A stretch of DNA of 14,316 bases from an uncultured Moraxella sp. GTDB lineage: Bacteria > Pseudomonadota > Gammaproteobacteria > Pseudomonadales > Moraxellaceae. Both the position numbers and the translations under genes were made by a program. The stretch lies in contig CALTTE010000050.1 of assembly GCA_943908405.1 (NCBI GenBank), positions 1-14,316 on the forward strand, in the 5' to 3' direction. Under the pieces are notes generated by a model. That model was not told the DNA's origin. It ran no database searches and saw only the letters and a list, made by a program, of their open reading frames with translations. This document shows positions 1 through 7,425 of this stretch, in pieces; positions within the stretch are counted from its first letter, which is position 1, and every line of letters starts with the position of its first letter.

Positions 1-1
1 A

Positions 2-673
2 AGTTTGGCATTAAAAGCGGTATCTGTTGCCATCGTGGCGGTGTCAATGGCAAATGTTGCCAATGCAGCAGACTGGACGCCTTATTTAAAGGGCATTCAG
101 CATAATTGTAATTATGAAGCATTGGCAAAAGATTTGATGGCAAAAAAAGTGCCTGCCAATCTAAAAGCCGATGTGGTCAAACAAACTGCCAAGCATCGTA
201 AAATTAGAAAAGAATATTGGGCTGATAAGGATATAGCCAGTATCCAGCTTAAAAATGCTACCGCCTTTGGTGCCCCTTTGCAAAAAATTTCCTATAAGTC
301 CGTTGGTGGTGAAGGCAGTGTTGAAACAGAATATGTCTTACATTTTACCAATGCTAATTTTATAAAAGCGTTGCCGACCTTTACGATTAATGTTAATGGC
401 AAAGCTCAGCCAGCGGGGCAAAAAAGAGTCTGGGAACGAGGTGGGGCTGATGATGAGAATCGTCCTTATAAAGAAGTTCCTTATCGTAAGATCAAAGTAA
501 ATACTGATGGTTATGAGTATGAGACTTATCAAACCAGTGATGATTATGGTGAGTTTATTGTTAGTGCGCCCAATGGTTGGGAAAGTGAGGTTTATGGCGG
601 ACCAGGTACTATAGAGAGCTTATTTTTTGATAGCAAGAATAAAACCATTACTTGCTATGGGCGTTATATGTGA
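2..673 (+). CDS. Exported protein of unknown function (5' end cut by window)
   Basis: The frame is open from the first complete codon, so the true start probably lies just upstream of the window. A TTG at 5 is the only start-like codon near the edge, but no ribosome binding site can be seen there. Numbering from that TTG, residues 1-21 form a hydrophobic, Ala/Val-rich signal peptide ending in an AXA-type site (VANA, cut before ADW), so the product should be periplasmic or secreted. The mature part is about 200 residues, hydrophilic, and rich in Lys, Tyr and Gly. It has only two cysteines, one near each end (Cys35 and Cys217), which could form a disulfide joining the termini. There are no membrane segments after the signal peptide and no lipobox. 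I do not recognise the family. It ends 24 bases before a bidirectional terminator, so it is the last gene of its transcript. Confidence 0.75.
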   Translation, partial: SLALKAVSVAIVAVSMANVANAADWTPYLKGIQHNCNYEALAKDLMAKKVPANLKADVVKQTAKHRKIRKEYWADKDIASIQLKNATAFGAPLQKISYKSVGGEGSVETEYVLHFTNANFIKALPTFTINVNGKAQPAGQKRVWERGGADDENRPYKEVPYRKIKVNTDGYEYETYQTSDDYGEFIVSAPNGWESEVYGGPGTIESLFFDSKNKTITCYGRYM

Positions 674-697
674 GTGCAAAAATACAGGCTGATTGAT

Positions 698-725
698 AAA
701 AAAACCGCCCTCAAGCGGTTTTTTT
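698..725. terminator. Bidirectional rho-independent terminator
   Basis: An 8-bp stem, AAAACCGC (701-708) with GCGGTTTT (715-722), closes a 6-base loop. It is followed by a T run on the plus strand and, because of the A run at 698-704, also on the minus strand. It lies between the convergent exported-protein gene and the FKBP gene and can serve both. Confidence 0.85.
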
Positions 726-819
726 ATCGTTATTTTGTAAAACAGGTTTGTTAAATTAAGTCTTAACACACATCAAAATTAACACAATCATTAAAACTTG
801 CCACGACACAGCCGATTGC

Positions 820-1320
820 TTAAGTGGGTTGGTTAAGGCTAATGCCTTTTTGCCCCTTTGGTGTTACCTTAAAAATCGCCACCTTAAACAGCACGTCCTG
901 CCCTGCCAGTGGGTGGTTAAAATCCACACTAATTTGCTCGTCATTGACGTTACTTACCACCCCAACCAAGCTATGATTGCCTTTGTCATTAAATTCAATC
1001 ATCGCCCCAACGCTTGGCAATTCATCACTGATAAGAGCAAATTGCGTGGCATTAAAATGCTGAACATTATCTTTATTCCACTCGCCAAAAGCATCTATAG
1101 CAGGCAGATGAGCGGTGCGGGTATCGCCTGCTTTTAATCCCATCAGCACCTTTTCAAAGCCAATCAGCAAGCTGTCATCGCCAATGGTTAATGCCACAGG
1201 CTCTGGACGCTCAAAGGTGCTATCAATGACGGTACCGTTTGGCAAGCTAACCGCAAAATGCAAGACAACGTGGCTGCCTTGTTCTATGCGAATTTCTTCG
1301 TTGGGGGTGATGGGCTGCAT
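820..1320 (-). CDS. fkpB: FKBP-type peptidyl-prolyl cis-trans isomerase, SlpA/FkpB-like
   Basis: A cytoplasmic prolyl isomerase that speeds cis-trans isomerisation of X-Pro bonds and may act as a chaperone. The 166-residue product has the FKBP fold start (HFAVSLPNGTVIDST, residues 21-35), the conserved FERPEPVALTIG and LLIGFEKVLMGLKAGD segments (36-66), then an inserted flap region (about 70-130) before the last strand (LFKVAIFKV, 144-152). Such an insertion is typical of the SlyD/SlpA branch. There is no signal peptide and no SlyD-like His-rich metal-binding tail, which favours SlpA/FkpB. The chosen ATG (1318-1320) is preceded by AAAGAG. An upstream in-frame ATG at 1404 would add 28 residues that look non-coding and overlap the promoter. 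The gene is transcribed away from groES-groEL. Confidence 0.88.
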   Translation of the reverse strand: MQPITPNEEIRIEQGSHVVLHFAVSLPNGTVIDSTFERPEPVALTIGDDSLLIGFEKVLMGLKAGDTRTAHLPAIDAFGEWNKDNVQHFNATQFALISDELPSVGAMIEFNDKGNHSLVGVVSNVNDEQISVDFNHPLAGQDVLFKVAIFKVTPKGQKGISLNQPT

Positions 1321-1392
1321 AAATACTCTTTTTGGTTGATGATAGGTTGATTGATGATGTGGGCTTGGTGGGTCATTTAAATTGGTGATAAA

Positions 1393-1401
1393 ATTATAGC
1401 A
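1393..1401 (-). promoter_or_regulatory. Extended -10 promoter for the FKBP gene
   Basis: On the minus strand this reads TGCTATAAT, a perfect -10 hexamer with the TGn extension. No good -35 sits 16-18 bases upstream, as is common for extended -10 promoters. The predicted leader is about 65 bases. Confidence 0.5.
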
Positions 1402-1431
1402 CAATTTTTATAAAAGACCCATTTTAACCAA

Positions 1432-1469
1432 AATAGCTTAATTGCTTGATAATAGCTTAACCGCTTAAT
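1432..1469. repeat. Imperfect 19-bp tandem repeat
   Basis: Two adjacent 19-bp units, 1432-1450 and 1451-1469, agree at 16 of 19 positions. Both begin AATAGCTTAA. They lie just upstream of the FKBP promoter, between the two divergent genes. Confidence 0.7.
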
Positions 1470-1631
1470 CTTAATGAGCTATCACAAATCACGCCAAAAA
1501 AATGGGTATTGTTTAAAATAGTGATGTAATCAAACATTGCCGTTATTTATTGGTTGTCATCAATCACAAAACCCCCGCCAAATCACTTAAAAAAATACAA
1601 AAACATCAACGATAAAAATTTTACAAAATCC

Positions 1632-1659
1632 CTTGAAAATTAGTTGGTCATCACCATTT
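1632..1659 (+). promoter_or_regulatory. Sigma-32 (RpoH) heat-shock promoter of groES-groEL
   Basis: The -35 element CTTGAAA (1632-1638, preceded by CC) matches the E. coli RpoH consensus fully. After 13 bases comes CACCATTT (1652-1659), which differs at one position from CCCCATNT. The spacing falls in the normal range for RpoH promoters. Transcription would start near 1666, giving a leader of about 50 bases. Confidence 0.8.
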
Positions 1660-1667
1660 TTAGCTTA

Positions 1668-1682
1668 ACCCAACGTTTGGGT
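1668..1682 (+). promoter_or_regulatory. Small hairpin at the predicted 5' end of the groES mRNA
   Basis: ACCCAA (1668-1673) and TTGGGT (1677-1682) are perfect inverted arms around a 3-base loop. The hairpin falls within a few bases of the predicted transcription start, where it could protect the mRNA 5' end from decay. The function is inferred. Confidence 0.45.
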
Positions 1683-1717
1683 GATTATCAGTAATGTATC
1701 AATATTTGGAGAATTTT

Positions 1718-2005
1718 ATGAGTATTCGTCCCCTACACGACCGCATTGTGGTGCGTCGTACCGAAGAAGAACAAAAAACCGCTGGCGGAATTTTATTGCC
1801 AGGCTCAGCCCAAGAAAAACCGCAACAAGGCGAAGTGATTGCAGTGGGTAACGGTCAAATCCGTGAAAATGGCGATGTGCGTGCCTTGGACGTTAAAGTT
1901 GGCGATAAGGTATTGTTCGGACAATATGCTGGGCAAACCGTCAAAGTTGATGGCGAAGAGCTACTCATTATGAAAGAATCTGACGTTTTGGGCGTTTTGG
2001 CTTAA
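1718..2005 (+). CDS. groES: Co-chaperonin GroES (Hsp10)
   Basis: The seven-subunit cap of the GroEL chaperonin, which closes the folding chamber in the cytoplasm. The 95-residue product is full length for the family. It begins MSIRPLHDRIVVRR, contains the mobile-loop region EEQKTAGGILLPGSAQEKPQQGEV that contacts GroEL, and ends IMKESDVLGVLA. The ATG at 1718 has GGAG six bases upstream. An in-frame ATG at 1694 would add eight unfamiliar residues and has no good ribosome binding site. groEL follows after 18 bases, so the two form the usual operon under the heat-shock promoter at 1632-1659. Confidence 0.98.
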   Translation: MSIRPLHDRIVVRRTEEEQKTAGGILLPGSAQEKPQQGEVIAVGNGQIRENGDVRALDVKVGDKVLFGQYAGQTVKVDGEELLIMKESDVLGVLA

Positions 2006-2023
2006 TCAATTAGGAGAATAACA

Positions 2024-3670
2024 ATGGCAAAAGATGTACAATTTGGTGCAAATGCACGCAGTAAAATGATGGACGGCGTTAATATTTTGTCTAACGCAGT
2101 CAAAGTAACGCTTGGTCCCAAAGGGCGTAACGTGGTGATTGACAAATCGTTTGGGGCACCAACCATCACCAAAGATGGCGTATCGGTCGCCAAAGAAATT
2201 GAACTTGAAGACAAGTTTGAAAATATGGGTGCTCAGCTTGTGCGTGAAGTGGCAAGCAAAACCAACGACGTGGCAGGGGACGGCACAACGACTGCCACGG
2301 TACTTGCCCAAGCGATTTTGCAAGAAGGAATGAAATCGGTTGCTGCTGGTATGAATCCAATGGATTTAAAGCGTGGCATTGACAAAGCGGTGCGTGTTGC
2401 CGTCAAAGAAATCAAAGAGCTGTCTACCCCTGCTAATGACCACAAAGCCATTGCCCAAGTTGGCTCAATCTCGGCAAATTCTGACACTACCATTGGTGAG
2501 CTTATCAGCCAAGCGATGGAAAAAGTCGGCAAGCAAGGCGTGATTACCGTTGAAGAAGGTTCAGGCTTTGAAGATGCCTTGGAAGTGGTTGAAGGTATGC
2601 AATTTGACCGTGGCTATATCAGCCCTTATTTTGCCAACAAGCAAGACAGCTTAACCACCGAATTTGACAACCCTTATATTTTGCTCGTGGACAAAAAAAT
2701 CAGTAACATTCGTGAGATTGTGCCACTGCTTGAGCAAGTGATGCAGACCAGCCGTCCTTTACTGATTATCGCTGAAGACGTGGAAAACGAAGCCTTGGCA
2801 ACGCTTGTGGTGAACAATATGCGTGGCGGATTAAAAACTTGTGCGGTGAAAGCACCAGGTTTTGGCGACCGCCGCAAAGCAATGCTACAAGACATTGCCA
2901 TTTTGACAGGCGGTACGGTCATCTCTGAAGAAGTGGGCTTAAGCCTAGAGACAGCGACCGTTGAGCAACTGGGTACTGCCAAAAAAATCACCGTTGGCAA
3001 AGAAAATACCGTCATTGTTGACGGTGCTGGTCAAAAATCTGACATTGATGCCCGTGTGGAATCACTCCGCCGTCAAGTAGAAGAATCCACCAGCGACTAT
3101 GACAAAGAAAAACTACAAGAGCGTATCGCCAAATTGTCAGGCGGTGTGGCGGTCATCAAAGTGGGTGCAGCCACCGAAACTGAAATGAAAGAGAAAAAAG
3201 ACCGTGTGGACGATGCCCTACACGCCACACGTGCGGCGGTAGAAGAAGGCGTGGTTGCAGGTGGTGGCGTGGCGTTGGTGCGTGCGGTATCGGCATTGAA
3301 TGAGTTCAAAGGCGACAATGACGACCAAAACGCAGGCATTAATATTTTACGCCGTGCCATTGAAGCCCCATTGCGTCAAATCGTCTCAAATGCTGGCGAT
3401 GAAGCGTCTGTTGTGGTCAATGAAGTCAAAAACGGCACAGGCAACTATGGCTATAACGCCGCCACAGGTGAATATGGCGATATGCTGGAAATGGGCATTC
3501 TTGACCCTGCCAAGGTAACTCGCTCAGCCCTAGAAAACGCCGCAAGCGTGGCAGGGCTTATGCTAACCACCGAAGCGATGATTACCGATTTACCTGCCAA
3601 AGATGACGGTGCTGCCGCTGCAATGGCTGGTGGTATGGGTGGAATGGGTGGTATGGGCGGAATGATGTAA
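2024..3670 (+). CDS. groEL: Chaperonin GroEL (Hsp60)
   Basis: The ATP-driven, double-ring folding chaperone of the cytoplasm. The 548-residue product is full length: MAKDVQFGANARSKM at the start, the ATP-binding loop GDGTTTATV (85-93, with the Asp equivalent to E. coli Asp87), the apical domain in the middle, and the DDALHATRAAVEEGVVAGGG segment that carries the equatorial catalytic Asp. It ends in the flexible GGM-repeat tail (GGMGGMGGMM) typical of proteobacterial GroEL. AGGAG precedes the ATG. A strong terminator follows about 100 bases downstream, so the operon is just groES-groEL. I see no truncation or missing key residue. Confidence 0.99.
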   Translation: MAKDVQFGANARSKMMDGVNILSNAVKVTLGPKGRNVVIDKSFGAPTITKDGVSVAKEIELEDKFENMGAQLVREVASKTNDVAGDGTTTATVLAQAILQEGMKSVAAGMNPMDLKRGIDKAVRVAVKEIKELSTPANDHKAIAQVGSISANSDTTIGELISQAMEKVGKQGVITVEEGSGFEDALEVVEGMQFDRGYISPYFANKQDSLTTEFDNPYILLVDKKISNIREIVPLLEQVMQTSRPLLIIAEDVENEALATLVVNNMRGGLKTCAVKAPGFGDRRKAMLQDIAILTGGTVISEEVGLSLETATVEQLGTAKKITVGKENTVIVDGAGQKSDIDARVESLRRQVEESTSDYDKEKLQERIAKLSGGVAVIKVGAATETEMKEKKDRVDDALHATRAAVEEGVVAGGGVALVRAVSALNEFKGDNDDQNAGINILRRAIEAPLRQIVSNAGDEASVVVNEVKNGTGNYGYNAATGEYGDMLEMGILDPAKVTRSALENAASVAGLMLTTEAMITDLPAKDDGAAAAMAGGMGGMGGMGGMM

Positions 3671-3770
3671 GCCGCTATAGCATCTGACCCAATGTGTTAT
3701 CTTAGGATTTTGTTGGGTTGGTTGCAAAAAGTGTATCATCAAGCAAAGTAAGTTAATTTTGCAAAAAAAT

Positions 3771-3803
3771 AAAAAACACCGTCAAAATGACGGTGTTTTT
3801 TTT
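3771..3803. terminator. Strong bidirectional terminator after groEL
   Basis: A 14-bp stem (3771-3784 with 3788-3801), whose core is ACACCGTCA/TGACGGTGT, closes an AAA loop. It is flanked by an A run on the left and a T run on the right. It sits between groEL and the convergent CoA-transferase gene and can stop transcription from both sides. Confidence 0.93.
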
Positions 3804-3830
3804 AGATACTGCTTTTTTGGATATTTGGGT

Positions 3831-5354
3831 TTATTTAATCCGCATATCGCCAGTTTCTACAAAACGTTGATGCCACGATAATGCCTCTAGCAAAATATGG
3901 GGCGTTTGCATACCGCCACCTGCCTTGACGGCACGGTCAAAATAATCGTTGAGCATATCACGATAATCAGGGTGGGCACAGTTATCAATGATGAGTTTGG
4001 CACGCTCCCTTGGGGCTTTGCCACGTAAGTCTGCCATACCTTGCTCGGTTACCACAAACATCACGTCGTGCTCGGTGTGGTCGTGATGACTAACCATTGG
4101 GACGATGGCGGAGATTTTACCGTTTTTGGCGGTTGATGGGCTCACATAAAAAGAGAAAAAGCCATTTCTGGTAAAATCACCCGAACCACCAATGCCATTC
4201 ATCATTTTTGAACCCATAATGTGGGTGGAATTGACATTGCCATAAATGTCTGCCTCAATCATTGCATTCATACCAATGACCCCAAGACGGCGGATCAGCT
4301 CGGGGTTGTTGGTAATTTCCATTGGACGTAACACGATTTTATCACGCAAAAACTCAATGTTATCATTAAAGCGTTGCAAGGCGTCAGGGCTAAATGATAA
4401 AGCAGTGGCAGAGGCTGATTTCATTTTGCCTGCGATAATCAAATCCAACATACCATCTTGTAATACTTCAGTATAACCGACCAAATCATCAAATGGGGCG
4501 TCCATCAGTCCTGCCAACACAGCATTGGCGACATTACCCACGCCTGATTGTAATGGCAATAGGTTTTTGGGTAGGCGACCTTGTTTGACCTCGTGAGCAA
4601 AAAAATCAATAATTTGGGCGGCAATACGTTTTGAGGTGTCATCAGGGTCGGCAAATTTAGAATTGCGGTCAAAGGCATCAGTCATTACAATCGCCACAAT
4701 CTTATCCAAATCGCATTCCAAATAAGGCGTACCGATGCGGTCATCTGGCTTAATCAAAGGAATGGGCTTGCGGTTTGGGGGCGTGCCAATATCCAAATAA
4801 ATATCGTGCATTGTCTCAAGCAATTCGTGCTGTTTGGTGTTAATCTCAATGATGACTTGCTTGGCGGCTTTTAATACCTCGTTGGCGTGCCCTATGCCCA
4901 TTGGTGGGATAATCTTGCCGTCTTCTGTGATGCCTGTGGCTTCAATGATAGCCACTTGCATATCGCCATAAAAGCCTTGACGGATTTGTTGTTCAACGTG
5001 CGATAGGTGCATATCTTGGTAGAATGTATCGCCTGTGTTGATGTTGTTACGCAAGGTGGGGTCAGATTGAAATGGGCTACGAAATTTAATCGCCCCTGCT
5101 TCTGCCAATACACCATCACACTCTGGAGCGGTTGATGCCCCTGTTACCATACGAATGCCAAAACTTTCGCCCTTGGCGTGCAAGGCTTTGGCTTTGTTGG
5201 CGATGGCGGTGGGTAGGGCTTTGGGGTAGCCTGCCCCTGTAAAGCCTGTGATACCGACCAGCATATCATCTTTGATAAATTCAGCGGCGGCATCGGCGCT
5301 CATTACCTTGTTGCGTAAGCCTTCGTGTTTAATGCGAGCATTGATATGACTCAT
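3831..5354 (-). CDS. Acetyl-CoA hydrolase / succinyl-CoA:acetate CoA-transferase (Ach1/AarC family)
   Basis: Enzymes of this family move CoA between acetyl, succinyl or propionyl groups; some annotated as hydrolases are in fact transferases. The 507-residue product matches the family length. The motif LVGYTEVLQDGML places the expected catalytic Glu at residue 296, the residue that forms the glutamyl-CoA thioester. GVGNVANAVLAG (271-282) and MMNGIGGSGDF (384-394) are the conserved CoA-pocket motifs, and an N-terminal GFTGAGYPK segment (37-45) is also typical. There is no signal peptide, so it is cytoplasmic. The ATG at 5354 is preceded by GGAG; an ATG 12 codons upstream has no comparable site. 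It lies about 300 bases downstream of argG on the same strand but is probably transcribed on its own. Substrate preference cannot be read from the sequence. Confidence 0.92.
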   Translation of the reverse strand: MSHINARIKHEGLRNKVMSADAAAEFIKDDMLVGITGFTGAGYPKALPTAIANKAKALHAKGESFGIRMVTGASTAPECDGVLAEAGAIKFRSPFQSDPTLRNNINTGDTFYQDMHLSHVEQQIRQGFYGDMQVAIIEATGITEDGKIIPPMGIGHANEVLKAAKQVIIEINTKQHELLETMHDIYLDIGTPPNRKPIPLIKPDDRIGTPYLECDLDKIVAIVMTDAFDRNSKFADPDDTSKRIAAQIIDFFAHEVKQGRLPKNLLPLQSGVGNVANAVLAGLMDAPFDDLVGYTEVLQDGMLDLIIAGKMKSASATALSFSPDALQRFNDNIEFLRDKIVLRPMEITNNPELIRRLGVIGMNAMIEADIYGNVNSTHIMGSKMMNGIGGSGDFTRNGFFSFYVSPSTAKNGKISAIVPMVSHHDHTEHDVMFVVTEQGMADLRGKAPRERAKLIIDNCAHPDYRDMLNDYFDRAVKAGGGMQTPHILLEALSWHQRFVETGDMRIK

Positions 5355-5658
5355 ATTTATTCTCCGTTTGTTGGATTTGATTGCGTCCAAATATTAGTTT
5401 TGCGTGCTTATTGACTTTAAGGTGTTAAGCACAGTAAACGCCTAGTTAATATAACGCAAATGGGGCAATATCTCAAGGGAAATTTATTGCTTAGATGGTT
5501 TATGGCTAGACGGTTAGATTAAGATGGTCAAAAAATGATAATATCTTTTTGGGTATTATCAATAGCCAAACAGCTAACTTTAATATTCATTTGGCATAAT
5601 TAGCCAATCGCTTTGTTCTGACCGCCTTGCCAATTTGGCCTGCCCAGTTGTTTTGGGT
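5355..5658. other. Intergenic region between argG and the CoA-transferase gene
   Basis: About 300 AT-rich bases with no credible gene. It contains a weak AT-only hairpin, listed separately, and a short palindrome GCCAATTTGGC (5629-5639) just after argG. I could not identify a clear promoter for the CoA-transferase gene. Confidence 0.5.
5530..5560 (-). terminator. Weak terminator-like hairpin downstream of argG
   Basis: On the minus strand GATAATA (5554-5560) pairs with TATTATC (5537-5543) across a 10-base loop and is followed by ATTTTTT. The stem has only one G-C pair, so termination would be inefficient. It lies about 100 bases beyond the argG stop. Confidence 0.35.
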
Positions 5659-7014
5659 TTAAGTGTTTATATTGGTTGAATTACCGCCTTTTTGACCATC
5701 TGTGATTATTGGAATGTCATTGATGGTAATTAAGCCAAGTTCTTGGTACAGTGCCAATTTAGCGGTGGTGTCGCTAATGTCCAAGTTTCGCATGGTCAGC
5801 TGTCCGATACGGTCAAGTGGGGTAAAGGCGGCGTTGGCGACTTTCTCCATAGACAAACGCTCGGCACTGTAGGTCAAATGCTCGGATACGGTGTCCAAAA
5901 TGGTATAATCATTGCCACGGTGTAACTCTAAGGTTACCGTACCTGTGATGGCTTTGGCGACCCAGCTTTGGGCGGCTTTGAGCATCAACGCTTGGCTGTC
6001 AAACCAGCGTCCTTGATACAGCAATCGCCCCAATTTTAAGCCGTTGATACGATATTGCTCAATGGTGTCTTCATTATGAATGCCTGTAACCAAACGCTCA
6101 TAAGCAATGTGCAACAACGCCATTGCAGGGGCTTCATAAATGCCCCGAGATTTGGCTTCAATAATGCGATTTTCTATCTGGTCGCTCATACCCAAGCCGT
6201 GCCGTCCGCCGATTTCATTGGCTTTTAAGAATAGCTTAACAGGGTCGTTAAAGTATTCATCATTTAATGCCACAGGCACGCCATCTTTGAAGGTGATGGT
6301 AACGGTTTCAGGGTTGATGGCGACATCATTACGCCAAAACGCCACGCCCATAATCGGCTGAACAAGCTTCATACTGGTGCTCAGTGCTTCTAAATCTTTG
6401 GCTTCGTGGGTTGCCCCAAGTAGGTTGGAGTCGGTGGAGTAGGCTTTGTCAATGGTCATTTTATAATCAAAGCCATTGTCAATCAAAAACTGGCTCATCT
6501 CAAGACGTCCGCCCAATTCATCAATAAAGGCATTATCCAGCCAAGGCTTGTAAATTTTAAGTTTAGGATTGGCAAGTAGCCCATAGCGATAAAAGCGTTC
6601 AATGTCATTGCCTTTGTAGGTTGAGCCATCGCCCCAAATATGCACGTCATCATCACGCATAGCATTGACCAGCACCATACCAGTTACTGCCCGCCCAAGT
6701 GGCGTGGTATTAAAATAAGGCATACCGCCTGTGCTGATATGAAATGCCCCGCAAGCAATGGCACTGATGCCTTCTTGGGCTAGGGCTTGTCGGCAGTCAA
6801 TCAAGCGGGCGTGTTCTGCCCCATAGCTTAGGGCTTTTTGAGGAATGGCGTTATAATCGCTTTCATCAGGTTGCCCCAAATCGGCGGTATAAGCATAAGG
6901 CAATACGCCTTTTTGCTTAAGCCAAAGCAAAGCAGCGGAGGTGTCAAGACCGCCAGAGAAGGCAATGCCGACTTTTTCGCCAATGGGGGCGGTGTGTAAA
7001 ATGGTATTGGACAT
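5659..7014 (-). CDS. argG: Argininosuccinate synthase
   Basis: Catalyses ATP-dependent joining of citrulline and aspartate to argininosuccinate, the penultimate step of arginine synthesis, in the cytoplasm. The 451-residue product is of the long E. coli type (about 447 residues) rather than the roughly 400-residue type of many bacteria. The ATP pyrophosphatase P-loop AFSGGLDTS is at 18-26. GDGSTYKGNDIERFYRYGL (128-146), AYSTDSNLLGATHEAKDLE and GGRHGLGMSDQIENRIIEAKSRGIYEAP are strongly conserved family blocks. The ATG at 7014 is preceded by AAGGAAA. The C-terminal tail after the last conserved block is short and Gly/Asn-rich. No other arg gene is nearby, so the gene stands alone. Its upstream region carries T-rich direct repeats that may be regulatory. 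Confidence 0.98.
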   Translation of the reverse strand: MSNTILHTAPIGEKVGIAFSGGLDTSAALLWLKQKGVLPYAYTADLGQPDESDYNAIPQKALSYGAEHARLIDCRQALAQEGISAIACGAFHISTGGMPYFNTTPLGRAVTGMVLVNAMRDDDVHIWGDGSTYKGNDIERFYRYGLLANPKLKIYKPWLDNAFIDELGGRLEMSQFLIDNGFDYKMTIDKAYSTDSNLLGATHEAKDLEALSTSMKLVQPIMGVAFWRNDVAINPETVTITFKDGVPVALNDEYFNDPVKLFLKANEIGGRHGLGMSDQIENRIIEAKSRGIYEAPAMALLHIAYERLVTGIHNEDTIEQYRINGLKLGRLLYQGRWFDSQALMLKAAQSWVAKAITGTVTLELHRGNDYTILDTVSEHLTYSAERLSMEKVANAAFTPLDRIGQLTMRNLDISDTTAKLALYQELGLITINDIPIITDGQKGGNSTNINT

Positions 7015-7425
7015 CGTTTGGTTTCCTTATGTGGTTAATGGAGGTTTTGGTTAGATGGGTTGTTGCCATTGTTTTGGCTAGTTTGGGATATTTTTGTCAT
7101 CAATGTTTTTGGTATTATTTTTGGTATAAGAATTTTTGGTATTATATTAAGAGTTTTATTGTTTTTAATCATCATTACTTTTAACACTGTTTGTTATGTA
7201 ACAATATGTTTACCGCTTAATATGTTTATCAGATACAAAGAGTAAGGGCAGTGATTAAAAGCCTTATTGTAGCATTTTTTGCTGTTGGCGGTTGAATTTT
7301 TTGTATGGCATTTGGCTGTCGTGTTTTTGTCGTTTATTTGTTTTTATCGCCTATTGATATGATAAGTCTTGCTATTGGACGCAAATTTGGTTATGTTAGC
7401 AGTTTAATTGATTGTTGGAGTTAAT
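7015..7425. other. Divergent intergenic region upstream of argG and the HIBYL-CoA hydrolase-like gene
   Basis: About 410 very T-rich bases on the plus strand. A possible 61-residue hydrophobic reading frame at 7060-7245 looks like an accident of the T-rich composition. The region contains three T-rich direct repeats on the argG side. On the other side is a weak candidate promoter for the plus-strand gene (TTGCTA at 7369, 17 bases, TATGTT at 7392). A canonical ArgR box is not obvious. Confidence 0.45.
7106..7144. repeat. Three copies of TTTTTGGTAT(T)A upstream of argG
   Basis: Copies lie at 7106-7117, 7118-7128 (one base shorter) and 7133-7144. The first two are directly adjacent. They lie about 90-130 bases upstream of the argG start, where a promoter or operator would be expected. 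Confidence 0.7.

Larger units (their letters stand above)
1321..1717. other. Divergent control region between the FKBP gene and groES
   Basis: About 400 bases without a gene. It holds an extended -10 promoter for the FKBP gene, a 19-bp imperfect tandem repeat, a sigma-32-type promoter and a leader hairpin for groES. These are listed separately. I see no CIRCE-type operator (TTAGCACTC inverted repeat), so HrcA control is not suggested. Confidence 0.7.

Noticed and set aside
1321..1404. A longer FKBP protein starting at 1404
   Set aside because: The extra 28 residues are Pro/His/Gln-rich with no FKBP similarity, and that start lies upstream of the predicted transcription start. The ATG at 1320 fits the family.
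1321..1717. CIRCE/HrcA operator upstream of groES
   Set aside because: I found no TTAGCACTC-N9-GAGTGCTAA-like inverted repeat; an RpoH promoter explains heat control.
2233..3360. Long open frames opposite groEL (for example minus strand 2674-3015 and 3097-3360)
   Set aside because: They are antisense shadows of a highly codon-biased gene, with Ser/Thr/Ala-rich translations and no domain features.
7060..7245. A 61-residue hydrophobic reading frame (possible small membrane protein) upstream of argG
   Set aside because: Its hydrophobicity follows from T-rich DNA and the TTTTTGGTATTA repeats. It has no convincing ribosome binding site and lies where argG control is expected.
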